Part shown: piece by piece, positions 18,233 to 27,626 of the stretch
How positions within the stretch are numbered: position 1 is the first letter of the stretch
How the letters are laid out: every line of letters begins with the position of its first letter
Assembly (NCBI RefSeq): GCF_014645735.1
Contig: NZ_BMMH01000002.1
Location: forward strand, 434,001 to 498,000
DNA from: Nocardia jinanensis
GTDB lineage: Bacteria; Actinomycetota; Actinomycetes; Mycobacteriales; Mycobacteriaceae
Reading direction: 5' to 3'
DNA length: 64,000 nt
The notes under the pieces: generated by a model
Databases searched by the model: none
What the model was told of the DNA's origin: nothing
The model's input: only the letters and a program-made list of their open reading frames with translations
Position numbers and translations under genes: made by a program

Positions 18233-19309
18233 TCAATCGGACCCCGGCCCCGCAGCGCCGATAGCGACGCGAGTCCGCTCAGCGGCGGATTCCCGGGCTG
18301 CCTCGAGCACCCGGAGTCCGGCGAGTGCCTCGGCCGGATCGACCGGGACCGGCGCGCCGTCCAGGACGGCGGCCGCCGTGGCGGTGTAGAAGGCGGGATA
18401 GTCGCCGGGCAGAGTGGGATAGGACGCCGACTCGGAACCGGCGCCGAGCACGCCGTGGTCCGCCTCGGCCGCGACGCCCCACGGTTCGCCGCCTCCCGGC
18501 CGGTGACCGGCCCGCAGTGCCGCCTCCTGGAGATCCAGTCCGTGCACTTCGTACCCGGCCCGGTCGCCGAGCACCCGGAACCGGGGGCCCAGCAGTGGCG
18601 CCACCGCACTGGCCCACAGATGGGAGTGCACGCCGCCGGTGTGGGTGAGGGCGAGGAACATATCGTCGTCGGTGGTGACGCCGGGGCGGCGATGGGCCAG
18701 TTCGCAGTAGACGGTCTCGACCGGCCCGAACAGGGTCAGGGCCTGGTCGACGAGGTGACTGCCCAGGTCGTACAGGATCCCGGCGGCGTCGGCCGGGCCG
18801 CCGACCTCACGCCAGCCGCCCTTGGGTACCGGTCGCCAGCGCTCGAAGCGTGATTCGAAACGGTGCACCGACCCCAGTGCGCCGTCGGCCATGAGCTTTC
18901 GTACCGTCCGGAAATCACCGTCCCACCGCCGATTCTGGAAAACGGTGAGTATCCGCCCCGTGGCCTGTGCGCAGCGCAGCAGATCTTCGGCTTCCGCGGC
19001 CGTCACCGCGAAGGGTTTGTCCACCACCACCGCGGCTCCGGCTTCCAGCGCCCGGCGGGCCAGTTCGGCGTGTACACGGTTGGGTGCGGCCACGACCACC
19101 AGATCGATCCCGGACATATCGGCGAAGAGGCTGTCGGCGTCGGGCAGTACCCGGACCCCGGGATGTTCGCGCCGCGCCTGCTCTGCCCGTTCGGCCGAAC
19201 CCGTCACCACCGCGGCGACCCGCAACCTGGGTTCGGCGGCGACGAGCGGTGCGTGGAACACCGATCCAGCCAGCCCGTATCCGATGATGGCGACTCCGAG
19301 GCTGCTCAT
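18233..19309 (-). CDS. Gfo/Idh/MocA-family oxidoreductase
   Basis: 358 residues. The N-terminal Rossmann fold (GVAIIGYGLAGSVFHAPLV) binds NAD(P). DKPFAVTAAEAEDLL carries the conserved KP pair near residue 98, here with D in place of the usual E. RRWDGDFRTVRKLM and LGSHLVDQAL, with the usual histidine, lie in the substrate half. Members oxidise or reduce sugars, inositols and related compounds, and the substrate is not predictable here. It stands alone. Its 3' end is eight bases from the Tn3 remnant, yet its C-terminus looks complete. Confidence 0.94.
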   Translation of the reverse strand: MSSLGVAIIGYGLAGSVFHAPLVAAEPRLRVAAVVTGSAERAEQARREHPGVRVLPDADSLFADMSGIDLVVVAAPNRVHAELARRALEAGAAVVVDKPFAVTAAEAEDLLRCAQATGRILTVFQNRRWDGDFRTVRKLMADGALGSVHRFESRFERWRPVPKGGWREVGGPADAAGILYDLGSHLVDQALTLFGPVETVYCELAHRRPGVTTDDDMFLALTHTGGVHSHLWASAVAPLLGPRFRVLGDRAGYEVHGLDLQEAALRAGHRPGGGEPWGVAAEADHGVLGAGSESASYPTLPGDYPAFYTATAAAVLDGAPVPVDPAEALAGLRVLEAARESAAERTRVAIGAAGPGSD

Positions 19310-19337
19310 ACCGCCCGACGTTACCCGGCGGCCGTGC

Positions 19338-19751
19338 TCACCCCGCGGAGGTCAGGAACGACAACCGCACCTCGCGGTCCGGATTGTCGATATTGAGGTC
19401 GATCAGCGCGATGGACTGCCAGGTTCCCAGCGCGGGTGCACCGTCGAGCACCGGGACGGTCGCATAGGGGGCGATGAGCGCGGGCATGACATGGGATCGT
19501 CCGTGTCCGCGTGATCCGTGCGCGTGCCGCCACCGATCGTCGGCCGGCAGCAGGTCGCGCAGGGCGGCCAGCAGGTCCTCGTCGCTGTGGGCGCCCAGTT
19601 CCAGGACCGCGACGCCGGCGGTGGCGTGTGGCACGAAGATGTGCAGGAGACCGTCGCCGCCCGCCTCGTTCACGAACGCCCGGCATTCCGGGGTGATATC
19701 ACGGACCATTTCGCTGCGGCCGGTGTGCACCGCGATGACTGTGCTGCGCAT
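19338..19751 (-). CDS. YjbQ-family protein
   Basis: 137 residues from the ATG at 19751 (MRSTVIAVHTGRSEM). The UPF0047/YjbQ fold is shown by HATAGVAVLELGAHSDEDLL, then HAHGSRGHGRSHVMPALI with its histidines, and LGTWQSIALIDLN. Relatives show weak thiamine-phosphate synthase activity, and their true role is not settled. Its start lies 11 bases after the stop of the sirtuin gene, so the two form an operon. Confidence 0.92.
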   Translation of the reverse strand: MRSTVIAVHTGRSEMVRDITPECRAFVNEAGGDGLLHIFVPHATAGVAVLELGAHSDEDLLAALRDLLPADDRWRHAHGSRGHGRSHVMPALIAPYATVPVLDGAPALGTWQSIALIDLNIDNPDREVRLSFLTSAG

Positions 19752-19762
19752 ATCCGGGCAGC

Positions 19763-20665
19763 CTACGCGGATCCTGCGGCGGTCCCCGCCGGGCGCGCGC
19801 CCCGGGCGCGACATCGTTGGGCCAATCCGGCCAGTATCGGTGAGCATCCGGCGTCGAAGCGGCGGTGGGCGAGGCCGTCGCTGCGGGTGGCGCCGCGGTT
19901 CACGATCACGACCGTGCCGCCGTTCCGGGCGACCCGGTGTACGAACCGGCGGCCCGACAGCACTGTCAGACTGGATCCTGCCACCAGGATCACTTCGGCC
20001 GAATCGACCAGCTCGTAGGCGGCCGCGGCCCGTTCGGCCGGCACGCTCTCCCCGAAGTAGACGATATCGGGCTTCCACATCCCGCCACAGCGCGGGCAAT
20101 CCACCATGTGGAAACCACTGGTGTCCTCGACCACGGCGTCGGCGTCGGGCGCCACCTCGAGACCGGTCACCGAGGCGGCCGCGAAACCCGGATTGGCCAG
20201 CTCCAATTGTTCGGCCAGAGCCATCCGGGAGATCTTCGCCCCGCACCCCAGGCAGCGCACCTGGGCGTAGCTGCCGTGCAGATCGATCACCCGGCGGCTG
20301 CCCGCCTTGGTATGCAGCAGATCGACGTTCTGGGTGATCACACCGGTGACCACACCCTGCCGCTCCAATTCGGCCAGGGCACGGTGGCCGGCGTTCGGGC
20401 GAGCGGCGTCCATATGGCGCCAGCCCACGTGATTACGCGCCCAATAGCGCTGCCGGAATACTGGATCACCGACGAACTGCTGGTAGGTCATCGGATTGCG
20501 CGGCGGCGCATCGGGTCCACGGTAATCGGGTATACCGCTGTCCGTAGAGATTCCGGCGCCGGTGAGCACGACCGTCGATCGGTCGCCGATCAGCCCGACC
20601 AGATCGTCGAGGGTGTCGGTCCAGGAATCCGGGTGATGATCGTCGAGCAGCGCCGTGGCGGGCAT
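19763..20665 (-). CDS. Sirtuin-type NAD-dependent protein deacylase
   Basis: 300-residue SIR2 family enzyme that removes acyl groups from protein lysines and consumes NAD. Visible motifs are GAGISTDSGIPDYRG (residues 37-50), TQNVD (111-115), the catalytic histidine in LHGSY (H130), and zinc-binding cysteine pairs CLGC (138/141) and CPRC (190/193). VAGSSLTVLSG and IVNRG complete the NAD site. The N-terminal extension of about 25 residues is typical for actinobacterial copies. It is the first gene of a two-gene operon with yjbQ. Confidence 0.95.
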   Translation of the reverse strand: MPATALLDDHHPDSWTDTLDDLVGLIGDRSTVVLTGAGISTDSGIPDYRGPDAPPRNPMTYQQFVGDPVFRQRYWARNHVGWRHMDAARPNAGHRALAELERQGVVTGVITQNVDLLHTKAGSRRVIDLHGSYAQVRCLGCGAKISRMALAEQLELANPGFAAASVTGLEVAPDADAVVEDTSGFHMVDCPRCGGMWKPDIVYFGESVPAERAAAAYELVDSAEVILVAGSSLTVLSGRRFVHRVARNGGTVVIVNRGATRSDGLAHRRFDAGCSPILAGLAQRCRARGARPAGTAAGSA

Positions 20666-20730
20666 ACCCCGAGCGTACGTGCCGGGTGGCGGCCGGGTCC
20701 GGCCACCACCCGGGATCGGGAACTACTCGC

Positions 20731-20964
20731 TCAGGTCTGGATTCCGGCGAGCTTGCCCGCTTCCGCGTCGAGGCCCAGCATGGCCAGCAGGCTGCGGCAG
20801 TCGGCGGCGTCGGTGGAATGGCCGGCGACGATCCGGGCGGCGACGGCGCTGCGGCGGGCGGCCTCGGCGCGTTCAGCACTGCGGATCTCTGCGAATTCGG
20901 CCAGATCGGGCTCGGGAACAGCGTGATCGACGGGGGTGTTGCTGCGGCTGGATATGCCAGGCAT
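20731..20964 (-). CDS. Small conserved-looking protein of unknown function
   Basis: 77 residues from the ATG at 20964, with AAGGAG at ideal spacing. A longer open frame upstream has no such support. The first 20 residues are polar (MPGISSRSNTPVDHAVPEPD). The rest is helical and alanine-rich (EIRSAERAEAARRSAVAARI) and ends LLAMLGLDAEAGKLAGIQT. No membrane helix or cysteine motif is present. I do not recognise it. The strong ribosome site and codon pattern support translation. Confidence 0.7.
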   Translation of the reverse strand: MPGISSRSNTPVDHAVPEPDLAEFAEIRSAERAEAARRSAVAARIVAGHSTDAADCRSLLAMLGLDAEAGKLAGIQT

Positions 20965-21403
20965 GGGTCTCCTTCGAGTTCTCCGAAGCCTACGCCGAGG
21001 ACCGGTGACGCACAGCGCAACCGGAAACTGGCATCCGCCGCCGCGCCCCTGTGCGGGCCTCCGCTTTCGCGGATCACGGGACCCGCCATCGGCGTGTTCG
21101 CCGAATCCTCCCGGCGCGCCCCGGAACTCGACCGGATCGGGCACAGCGGATTGCGGAAACGACATGCCGATCGATTGCCAGGATTCATGACCGAACTTCA
21201 TGTAATGTGGCCTGCGTCATAATCAGGTCGCAGAACCGCCGCCGCCCGGCCTTCGTGTCACAGGTGCGCCGATGTCGTTTTTGCGGCCCTTGTTTTTTAT
21301 GACACAACTCATTTAAATTCACCTCCTGCACGTTCACCAATTTGGAATGCTCGTGTTCCGCTGTAGCGGGGGCGGTATTCCACCCCAGCGAGGAGGTACA
21401 CCG
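20965..21403. other. AT-rich leader region of the MHYT gene
   Basis: 439 bases without a convincing gene. The part from 21270 to 21345 is strikingly AT-rich for this genome (runs TTTTTG, TTGTTTTTTATGACA, ATTTAAATT). Inverted copies of TGTCATAA-like sequence occur near 21217-21224 and 21296-21303. This looks like a promoter or control region for the MHYT gene; which factor binds is unknown. Confidence 0.5.
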
Positions 21404-22171
21404 GTGGAGATCGACCACTTCAGCCATGGCTGGCTCACCCCCGTGGTCGCGTATGTCATGTCGTTCACCGGATCGTTGCTAGGACTACGGTGCATGAGCC
21501 GCGTGCGCAGCGGATCGCCGTTCGACGGCTGGCTCATCGCGGCGTCGGTCGCCATCGGTGGCACCGGGATCTGGGTCATGCATTTCATCGCCATGCTGGG
21601 ATTCCGGATCAATGGCGCGGCCATCAAGTACGACGTACCCGTGACCCTCATCAGCGCGGCCATCGCCATGGTGGTTGTCTGGGCCGGACTGTGCCTGGCC
21701 CAGCAACGCCGATTGGGCGGACAGAGCCTGCTGGTCGGTGGCGTGGTCACCGGAATCGGCGTGGGCGCCATGCACTACGCCGGTATGTACGCCATGAAGA
21801 CCGATGTCGAAATCGGTTACGAATGGTCGACCGTGACGTTGTCGATGGTGATCGCGGTGATCGCCGCGACCGCCGCGCTCTGGTTCACCCTCAATGTCCG
21901 CGGAACCCTGGCCACCGTCGGCGCGGCGCTGGTGATGGGCGTGGCTGTGGCCGGTATGCACTACACCGGCATGTACGCCATGCACCTGGGCACGCCGCAT
22001 CATATGACCCCGTCGGGCGCGGGGGCCGCGCAGTTGCTGACTCCGCTGATCGTCGGTGTCAGCCTGATGACGGTGGGCATGCTGTTCCACCTGGGCCTGA
22101 CCGAGGTGAGCGGGGGCGCCGCGATGGCGCGCCGTCCCGCGGCCGATAACTACTGGCCCACCCGCGACTGA
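21404..22171 (+). CDS. MHYT-domain membrane sensor protein
   Basis: 255 residues from the GTG at 21404, seven bases after AGGAGG; the ATG at 21347 is upstream of that site. The protein is almost entirely membrane, with about seven helices. It carries three MHYT repeats: MHFIAML near residue 59, MHYAGMYAM near 123 and MHYTGMYAM near 185. The methionine, histidine and tyrosine residues are proposed to bind copper and sense O2, CO or NO. There is no attached GGDEF, EAL or kinase domain, so any output must come from a partner not visible next to it. Confidence 0.93.
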   Translation: MEIDHFSHGWLTPVVAYVMSFTGSLLGLRCMSRVRSGSPFDGWLIAASVAIGGTGIWVMHFIAMLGFRINGAAIKYDVPVTLISAAIAMVVVWAGLCLAQQRRLGGQSLLVGGVVTGIGVGAMHYAGMYAMKTDVEIGYEWSTVTLSMVIAVIAATAALWFTLNVRGTLATVGAALVMGVAVAGMHYTGMYAMHLGTPHHMTPSGAGAAQLLTPLIVGVSLMTVGMLFHLGLTEVSGGAAMARRPAADNYWPTRD

Positions 22172-22275
22172 TCCGGATCGTCCACGCCGGGACATTTCGA
22201 CCGCATGGCCGAAATGCGTCACGTGACACGACCCGCGCCGAATGCTCCGCTGTGGCGCCCCGATAGGGTCAAGGG

Positions 22276-23343
22276 GTGCGGCAGCGGATCATCCTGGATG
22301 TGGACACCGGAGTGGACGATTCCCTCGCGCTGCTCTATCTGCTGGCCAGCCCGGACGCCGAAATAGCCGGTATCGCCTCCACCGCCGGTAATGTGCCCGC
22401 GGCCCAGGTGGCGATCAACAATCTCGCATGGCTCGAGCTGGCCCGGGCACCGGAGATCGAGGTGGCGCTCGGGGCGGCCGATCCACTCGAGATCCCGCTG
22501 CGCACCACCGAGGACACCCACGGACCCCACGGGGTCGGCTATGCCGAACTCCCCACCCCGATCCGCCGTATCTCCACGCGCAGTGCCGCGCAGATGTGGG
22601 TGGACCTCGTCCGGCGCCATCCAGGGGAACTGGTCGGCCTGTGTACCGGGCCGCTCACCAACCTGGCTCTCGCCCTGCGCGAAGAACCCGACCTGCCCCG
22701 GCTGCTGCGCCGGTTGGTGATCATGGGCGGCGCGTTCAACCATCCTGGGAACACGACGCCGACCACCGAGTGGAACATCCACGTCGACCCCGAGGCGGCG
22801 AAGGTCGTCTTCGACGCGTTCTCCTTCGCCCCACCCGATCGCCGGCCGATCGTCTGCGCTCTCGATATCACCGAATCCATCGAAATGCGGCCCACGCACC
22901 TGATCCGGCTGGCCGAACGCGCCGGCAGCCACCCGATAGAGACGGTGTCCCCCGCCGATCCGCCCGAGGCGCGTTCGGTGGCGAGCAATCCGATCATCCG
23001 GCACCTGACCGACGCGGTCCGCTTCTACTTCGATTTCCACGACGGCTACGACCTCGGCTATCTGGCACATATGCACGATCCGTTCGCCGCGGCGGTAGCC
23101 CTGGACCCGGCCTTGGCGCGCACCCGGCCCGCGACGGTGGATATCGAACTCGAGGGCGCGCTCACCCGCGCCACCACGGTCGCCGATTGGGCCGGAATAT
23201 GGGGGCGCCCGCCCAACGCCGATATCGTCGTCGGCACCGACCCCGTGCGGTTCTTCGACCGGATGATCGCCCGGATCGGCGACCACGCCCGGGCCCTGTA
23301 TCCCGGGCAGCCCGTCGGCGACCCCGTCACCCGGCTGCGATGA
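22276..23343 (+). CDS. Inosine/uridine-preferring-type nucleoside hydrolase
   Basis: 355 residues. The calcium-binding aspartate cluster of nucleoside hydrolases, DVDTGVDDSLALLYLL, is at residues 8-23. GPHGVGYAE, LCTGPLTNLALAL, IMGGAF and TEWNIHVDPEAA follow in family order, and the C-terminal MHDPFAAA holds the last metal-site residues. It cleaves the N-glycosidic bond of ribonucleosides for salvage; base preference cannot be read from the sequence. The GTG at 22276 is the only start that keeps the aspartate cluster at the N-terminus. The amidohydrolase gene starts 43 bases after its stop. Confidence 0.95.
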   Translation: MRQRIILDVDTGVDDSLALLYLLASPDAEIAGIASTAGNVPAAQVAINNLAWLELARAPEIEVALGAADPLEIPLRTTEDTHGPHGVGYAELPTPIRRISTRSAAQMWVDLVRRHPGELVGLCTGPLTNLALALREEPDLPRLLRRLVIMGGAFNHPGNTTPTTEWNIHVDPEAAKVVFDAFSFAPPDRRPIVCALDITESIEMRPTHLIRLAERAGSHPIETVSPADPPEARSVASNPIIRHLTDAVRFYFDFHDGYDLGYLAHMHDPFAAAVALDPALARTRPATVDIELEGALTRATTVADWAGIWGRPPNADIVVGTDPVRFFDRMIARIGDHARALYPGQPVGDPVTRLR

Positions 23344-23386
23344 CACGCCGGCGAACCCCTGTCCGACCCGAGCGAGAGGTACGACC

Positions 23387-24289
23387 GTGAGCACCTCCGG
23401 AGTCAGCGAGGTTCCGGCCGACGAGGCGTATCTGGCCGGATTCCGGGAGCGATTGGATCTGCCCGGGATGATCGATGTGCATACCCATTTCATGCCGCAC
23501 CGGGTGCTGCACAAGGTCTGGGCGTATTTCGACGATGTCGGACCACTCACCGGCCGCCCCTGGCCGATCACCTATCGCGCCGAGGAATCGGTGCGGCTGG
23601 ACGCCCTGCGCCGTTTCGGTATCCGCGCCTTCACCGCGCTGGTGTACCCGCACCGCCCGGATATGGCGGCATGGCTGAACGAGTGGACCGCGAAATTCGC
23701 CGCCGAGGTCCCGGAATGCCTGTACACCGCCACCTTCTATCCGGAACCGAGCGCCGCCGGGTATGTGGCGGCAGCCGTGGATCAGGGCGCGCAGGTGTTC
23801 AAATCGCATATCCAGGTCGGCGCCTACGACCCTCGCGACCCGCTGCTGGATCCGGTCTGGGGCACTCTCGAGGATGCGGGCGTACCCACTGTGATCCACT
23901 GTGGCTCCGGCCCGGCACCCGGCGCGTTCACCGGCCCCGCACCGGTCGCCGACGTACTGCGGCGGTTCCCGCGATTGCCCCTGATCGTCGCGCATATGGG
24001 TATGCCCGAGTACCGGGATTTCCTGGATCTGGCGGACCGGTATTCCGGAGTCTGCCTGGACACCACGATGGCGTTCACCGATTTCGCCGAGGCCGACGTC
24101 CCGTTCCCGGTGGCCGACCGGCAACGTTTGATCGATCATGGCGATCGCATCATGTTCGGTAGCGATTTCCCGAACATCCCATACCCGTACCGGCATGCCG
24201 TCCAAGCCCTGGAACGGCTCGAACTGGGCGAGGACTGGTTGCGCCGCGTCTGCTATCGCAATGCCGCCGACCGGTTCGGCCTGACCTGA
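23387..24289 (+). CDS. Amidohydrolase-2 family metal-dependent hydrolase
   Basis: 300-residue TIM-barrel hydrolase or decarboxylase. The metal motif DVHTHFMPH is at residues 29-37, a lysine in FKSHIQVG near 130, HCGSGP near 170, VAHMGMPEY near 203 and the closing aspartate in FGSDFPNIPYPY near 263. This is the ACMSD/amidohydrolase-2 pattern. The GTG at 23387 is preceded by GAGAGG. It probably shares a transcript with the nucleoside hydrolase, which suggests a role in handling a base or ring product, but that is inference. Confidence 0.93.
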   Translation: MSTSGVSEVPADEAYLAGFRERLDLPGMIDVHTHFMPHRVLHKVWAYFDDVGPLTGRPWPITYRAEESVRLDALRRFGIRAFTALVYPHRPDMAAWLNEWTAKFAAEVPECLYTATFYPEPSAAGYVAAAVDQGAQVFKSHIQVGAYDPRDPLLDPVWGTLEDAGVPTVIHCGSGPAPGAFTGPAPVADVLRRFPRLPLIVAHMGMPEYRDFLDLADRYSGVCLDTTMAFTDFAEADVPFPVADRQRLIDHGDRIMFGSDFPNIPYPYRHAVQALERLELGEDWLRRVCYRNAADRFGLT

Positions 24290-24346
24290 CCTGCGACGAT
24301 CCCACCGGGATCGCATCGGCGCCGCTGAACGCGACGGAATCCGGCA

Positions 24347-25939
24347 TCAGCTCGTTCCGTCCGTGGCACTCACCGCCGTCACTACCGGTGCGCGCGGCGC
24401 TTCGACCCCGGCCCAGCGCGCCAGCGCCGCACGGCATGCGGCGATCTCGCCGGGCCCGGGCGCGGATTCGGTGGCCCAGGCCACCCGGCCGTCGGGCCGC
24501 AGTAGTAATGCGGTGGCCGCGGTCTCCGTGGTCCGGGCGCGCACCACACCGATCCTGCTCGGCAGGCCGGTGAGCGCGGAGGACCACGCCCCGTCCGCAG
24601 CGAGGTCCAGCAGCAGCGGACGGGAGTCCCGGATCATTTCGGTCAGGCGTACCGAGCCGTCACCGGTGCGCAGCGTGAGGTCCGGTGCGCTGTAACCGAC
24701 GAGCGGGTGCGGGTCGGCGACTTCCATGTCATAGCGCACATCCGTCCCGGCGATCAACGCGGCCACCCGCGCCACGGTGGACTCGTCCGCGAGCAGCTCG
24801 CCGAACACCGCGCGCAACGCGGTGCCGTTTCCGCCCGGTGCGAGCAGGGCCGATTGGGCGCGGGCCGCGAGTTCCGTCCGGGTGGCCGCCTGCCGCCGCT
24901 CCCGGTCGTAGCTGTCGAGCAGGCCGGCCGGCGCCCAGCCGTTGATCTCGGCGGCCAGTTTCCAGCCGAGGTCCACCGCGTCCGGCAATCCCACGTTCAG
25001 TCCGGGCCCACCGCCACCGGTGTACACATGCGCCGCGTCTCCGGCCAGGAAAACCGGTCCGTCACGGAACTGTTCGGCCACCCGGGTATGCCCGCCGCGC
25101 AGCCGGCGCAATAGATGCGGGCCCGGTCCTGCGGGGACGCCGAGCGGGATGTCGGCGCCGAGCACCCGGGTGATACTCGCCCGCATCTCCACCAGCGTCA
25201 TCGGCTCGTCGATCGGTGGTTCGTCCCATTCGACGGTGGACAGCATCGGTGGCCGATCCGCGAACGGGGCGTAGGTGAAACCGCCGTGCTCGGTACGCAG
25301 CGACAGGAACGGCCGGATCGGACCGAAGCCGGGCACCCGGAGTTCGCCGGTTACCGGGTCCACCCAGTCGGCGGGGATCGAGGCGTGGACCGTGCGGGCG
25401 GTCGTCCGGTCGTATCCGATACCGGGGAAATCGATTCCGCGCTGTTTACGGACCACGCTGTGGGCGCCGTCCGCCCCGACGAGGTAGCGAGCGCGCAGCC
25501 GGGCCGGGCCGTCGGGGCCCGCGAGTTCCACCGCGACTCCGTCGCCGTCGTTCTCGACTGCCACCACTGCCCCACCGCGGCGGATCTCGATACCGAGTTC
25601 GGCCGCGTATCCTGCCAATGCGGCGACCAATTCCCGTTGCGGGATCGGCAGGGTGTAGACCGGCCCGTTGTCGAGCAGGCTCAGATCGAGGGCCAGCCCG
25701 CCGAACATGAAGTAGCGGTCGTTGGGGCGGGGCGGGCCCGCTGTCCCGCTGAGACGCTCGTACAGCCCGCGCCGATCCAACAGCGGCACCACATGGCCCA
25801 CCAGGCCGTTGGCCCTGGGTTCGGTCTCGGTTTCGGCATTCCGTTCGACCACGAGCGGCCGGATCCCGGCGCGACCCAGCTCGCAGGCCAGTAGCAGACC
25901 CACCGGGCCGGCCCCGGCGATGATCACGTCGTAGCGCAT
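24347..25939 (-). CDS. FAD-dependent aromatic monooxygenase (TetX/Rox/PHBH class)
   Basis: 530-residue class A flavin monooxygenase. GAGPVGLLLACELGRAGI binds the ADP of FAD at residues 8-25, YLVGADGAHSVVRK carries the DG motif, and FLAGDAAHVYTGGGGPGLNV holds the GD motif. A C-terminal thioredoxin-like domain (from about 420) is as in phenol and polyketide hydroxylases. Rifamycin monooxygenases belong to this class, but no RAE is seen here. The ATG at 25939 comes one base after the tetR stop, so translation is coupled. The regulator probably responds to this enzyme's substrate. Confidence 0.93.
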   Translation of the reverse strand: MRYDVIIAGAGPVGLLLACELGRAGIRPLVVERNAETETEPRANGLVGHVVPLLDRRGLYERLSGTAGPPRPNDRYFMFGGLALDLSLLDNGPVYTLPIPQRELVAALAGYAAELGIEIRRGGAVVAVENDGDGVAVELAGPDGPARLRARYLVGADGAHSVVRKQRGIDFPGIGYDRTTARTVHASIPADWVDPVTGELRVPGFGPIRPFLSLRTEHGGFTYAPFADRPPMLSTVEWDEPPIDEPMTLVEMRASITRVLGADIPLGVPAGPGPHLLRRLRGGHTRVAEQFRDGPVFLAGDAAHVYTGGGGPGLNVGLPDAVDLGWKLAAEINGWAPAGLLDSYDRERRQAATRTELAARAQSALLAPGGNGTALRAVFGELLADESTVARVAALIAGTDVRYDMEVADPHPLVGYSAPDLTLRTGDGSVRLTEMIRDSRPLLLDLAADGAWSSALTGLPSRIGVVRARTTETAATALLLRPDGRVAWATESAPGPGEIAACRAALARWAGVEAPRAPVVTAVSATDGTS

Positions 25940-25940
25940 C

Positions 25941-26576
25941 TCAACTCCCGGCATTCGGTACGGGCAGCCCGGCGGCCACCTGGTTCAGGGCGGCGCGGAG
26001 TGCGGCCGCGAGCGGTTCGGGCGGGTGGGCGCTGCGGGAGTGTTCGGTGGCCACCGCACAGGCCGATCCCACTACCGCGGCCACCAGTTTCGGATAGATA
26101 TCCCGCTCGGGGTCGGTGCCGATCCGCGCCGCCACCGCCGCGGCCAGTTCCCGCTGCGCGAGCGCGTCGGCCTCCAGTACGGCACCGCGCACCGCGGGCT
26201 GGGACAGGATCTCCCCGACTCCCTCGGCCCAGCGGGTATCACCCGGCCAGTTCACCTGTGAGTCCCCTTCGCCCAGCTCGAAACCGTGCAGGACAGCAGT
26301 GGTGATCGCCGCCCAGAGCGGCTCATCCGCCGGGCGGGTACTCAGCAGCCGGCCGATCTCGTACATCCGGTCGAGATGCCGTGAGGCCACCGCTTCGGCT
26401 TTACCGCCGAAGTAGTTGCGGAAAGTGCGGTCGGAGACACCGACCGCCGCCGCGATGTCCTCGACGGTGACCGCGTCCCAGCCCTTCTCGATCGACAGCC
26501 GGATGGTCGCGAGACTCAGCGCGAGGCGGGTCTCGCGTTTCTTACGTTCCCGCAACCCGGGTTCGTCATCGTTCAT
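25941..26576 (-). CDS. TetR-family repressor of the monooxygenase operon
   Basis: 211 residues from the ATG at 26576 (MNDDEPGLRERKKRETR). The helix-turn-helix TVEDIAAAVGVSDRTFRNYF and the following GKAEAVASRHLD are typical. The in-frame ATG at 26603 lies inside the palindromic operator-like sequence and is rejected as start. It is the first gene of a two-gene operon with the monooxygenase and most likely controls its own promoter. Confidence 0.93.
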   Translation of the reverse strand: MNDDEPGLRERKKRETRLALSLATIRLSIEKGWDAVTVEDIAAAVGVSDRTFRNYFGGKAEAVASRHLDRMYEIGRLLSTRPADEPLWAAITTAVLHGFELGEGDSQVNWPGDTRWAEGVGEILSQPAVRGAVLEADALAQRELAAAVAARIGTDPERDIYPKLVAAVVGSACAVATEHSRSAHPPEPLAAALRAALNQVAAGLPVPNAGS

Positions 26577-26596
26577 ACGAACCACGGTACAGATAA

Positions 26597-26618
26597 TTTC
26601 CAAAAAGGAAAAATTTCC
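26597..26618. promoter_or_regulatory. Candidate TetR operator
   Basis: Alternating half-sites TTTCC (26597-26601), GGAAA (26607-26611) and TTTCC (26614-26618). They form two overlapping inverted repeats in the only AT-rich patch between tetR and meaB. The position over the tetR promoter suggests autoregulation. Confidence 0.6.
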
Positions 26619-26633
26619 TCGGCGGAAACTTTC

Positions 26634-27626
26634 TCAACTGTCGAAGGCGTCCAGTAGTTTCTCGGCGGCCAGGGCCGCGGTCAGCGTTCCGTCCCGAACC
26701 GCACGCTCCACTTCACCGCGCAGCGCCTTCACCTTCGGATTATCGGCGAGGCGGCGCAGCAGCTGATCGTGCACCATGGTCCAGGTCCAATCGACCTGCT
26801 GTCGGCGCCGCTTCTCGGCGAACTCCCCGGCGTCGGTGAGCACGCGGCGGTGGTCCAGTACGGTCTGCCAGAACTTCTCCAGACCGATACCCTCCAGACC
26901 GCTCATGGTCAGCACCGGCGGGCGCCACAGCGCATCGTGCGGATGGATCAGCCGCAGCGCGCCGGACAGTTCCCGGGCCGCCGATTTCGCCTCGATCTCG
27001 TGTTTGCCGTCGGCCTTGTTCACCGCGACCAGATCGGCCAGTTCCAGCACACCCTTCTTGATGCCCTGCAACTGGTCGCCGGTGCGGGCCAGGGTGAGGA
27101 AACAGAACACGTCGACCATGTTCGCCACGGTCACCTCGGACTGCCCCACGCCGACGGTCTCCACCAGGATCACGTCGTAGCCGGCCGCTTCGAGCAGCAC
27201 GATTGTCTCGCGGGTCGCCTTCGCCACCCCGCCGAGGGTGCCCGCCGTCGGCGAGGGGCGGATGAAAGCGTTCTCCTCCACCGACAGCCGCGCCATCCGG
27301 GTCTTGTCACCGAGGATCGAACCACCGGTCCGGGTCGAGGACGGATCGACCGCGAGCACGGCGACCCGGTGCCCCTGGCCGATCAGCTGCATGCCCAGGC
27401 CGTCGATGAAGGTCGACTTCCCCACCCCGGGCACCCCGGTGATCCCCACCCGGTTCGACAGTGCCGCACCGGTTTCCGGAGTCAGTCTCAGCAGTAGCTG
27501 CTGGGCCTGGTCCCGATGGTCGGACCGGGTGGATTCCACCAGGGTGATCGCCCGCGCGAGGGCGGCCCGCTCACCGGAGCGGACCGCCTGCGCGAGGACT
27601 TCCACGTCGACTACACGTGTGCTCAT
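26634..27626 (-). CDS. meaB: Methylmalonyl-CoA mutase GTPase chaperone
   Basis: 330-residue G3E GTPase of the MeaB/ArgK family. It gates cobalamin loading and protects or reactivates methylmalonyl-CoA mutase. Walker [10 protein letters not shown] is at residues 64-72, [18 protein letters not shown] at about 94-111, ETVGVGQSE near 155 and NKAD for base recognition near 204. Its ATG overlaps the mutB stop by four bases, so it is translationally coupled. The order mutA-mutB-meaB matches Rv1492, Rv1493 and Rv1496. Confidence 0.96.
   Translation of the reverse strand: MSTRVVDVEVLAQAVRSGERAALARAITLVESTRSDHRDQAQQLLLRLTPETGAALSNRVGITGVPGVGKSTFIDGLGMQLIGQGHRVAVLAVDPSSTRTGGSILGDKTRMARLSVEENAFIRPSPTAGTLGGVAKATRETIVLLEAAGYDVILVETVGVGQSEVTVANMVDVFCFLTLARTGDQLQGIKKGVLELADLVAVNKADGKHEIEAKSAARELSGALRLIHPHDALWRPPVLTMSGLEGIGLEKFWQTVLDHRRVLTDAGEFAEKRRRQQVDWTWTMVHDQLLRRLADNPKVKALRGEVERAVRDGTLTAALAAEKLLDAFDS

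Noticed and set aside
21185..21427. 80-codon minus-strand frame in the MHYT leader
   Set aside because: No ribosome site, no recognisable domain, and it covers an AT-rich regulatory stretch.
24347..25939. Rifamycin monooxygenase (Rox) to pair with helR
   Set aside because: Same enzyme class, but no RAE upstream, a dedicated TetR partner, and no feature that singles out rifamycin as the substrate.
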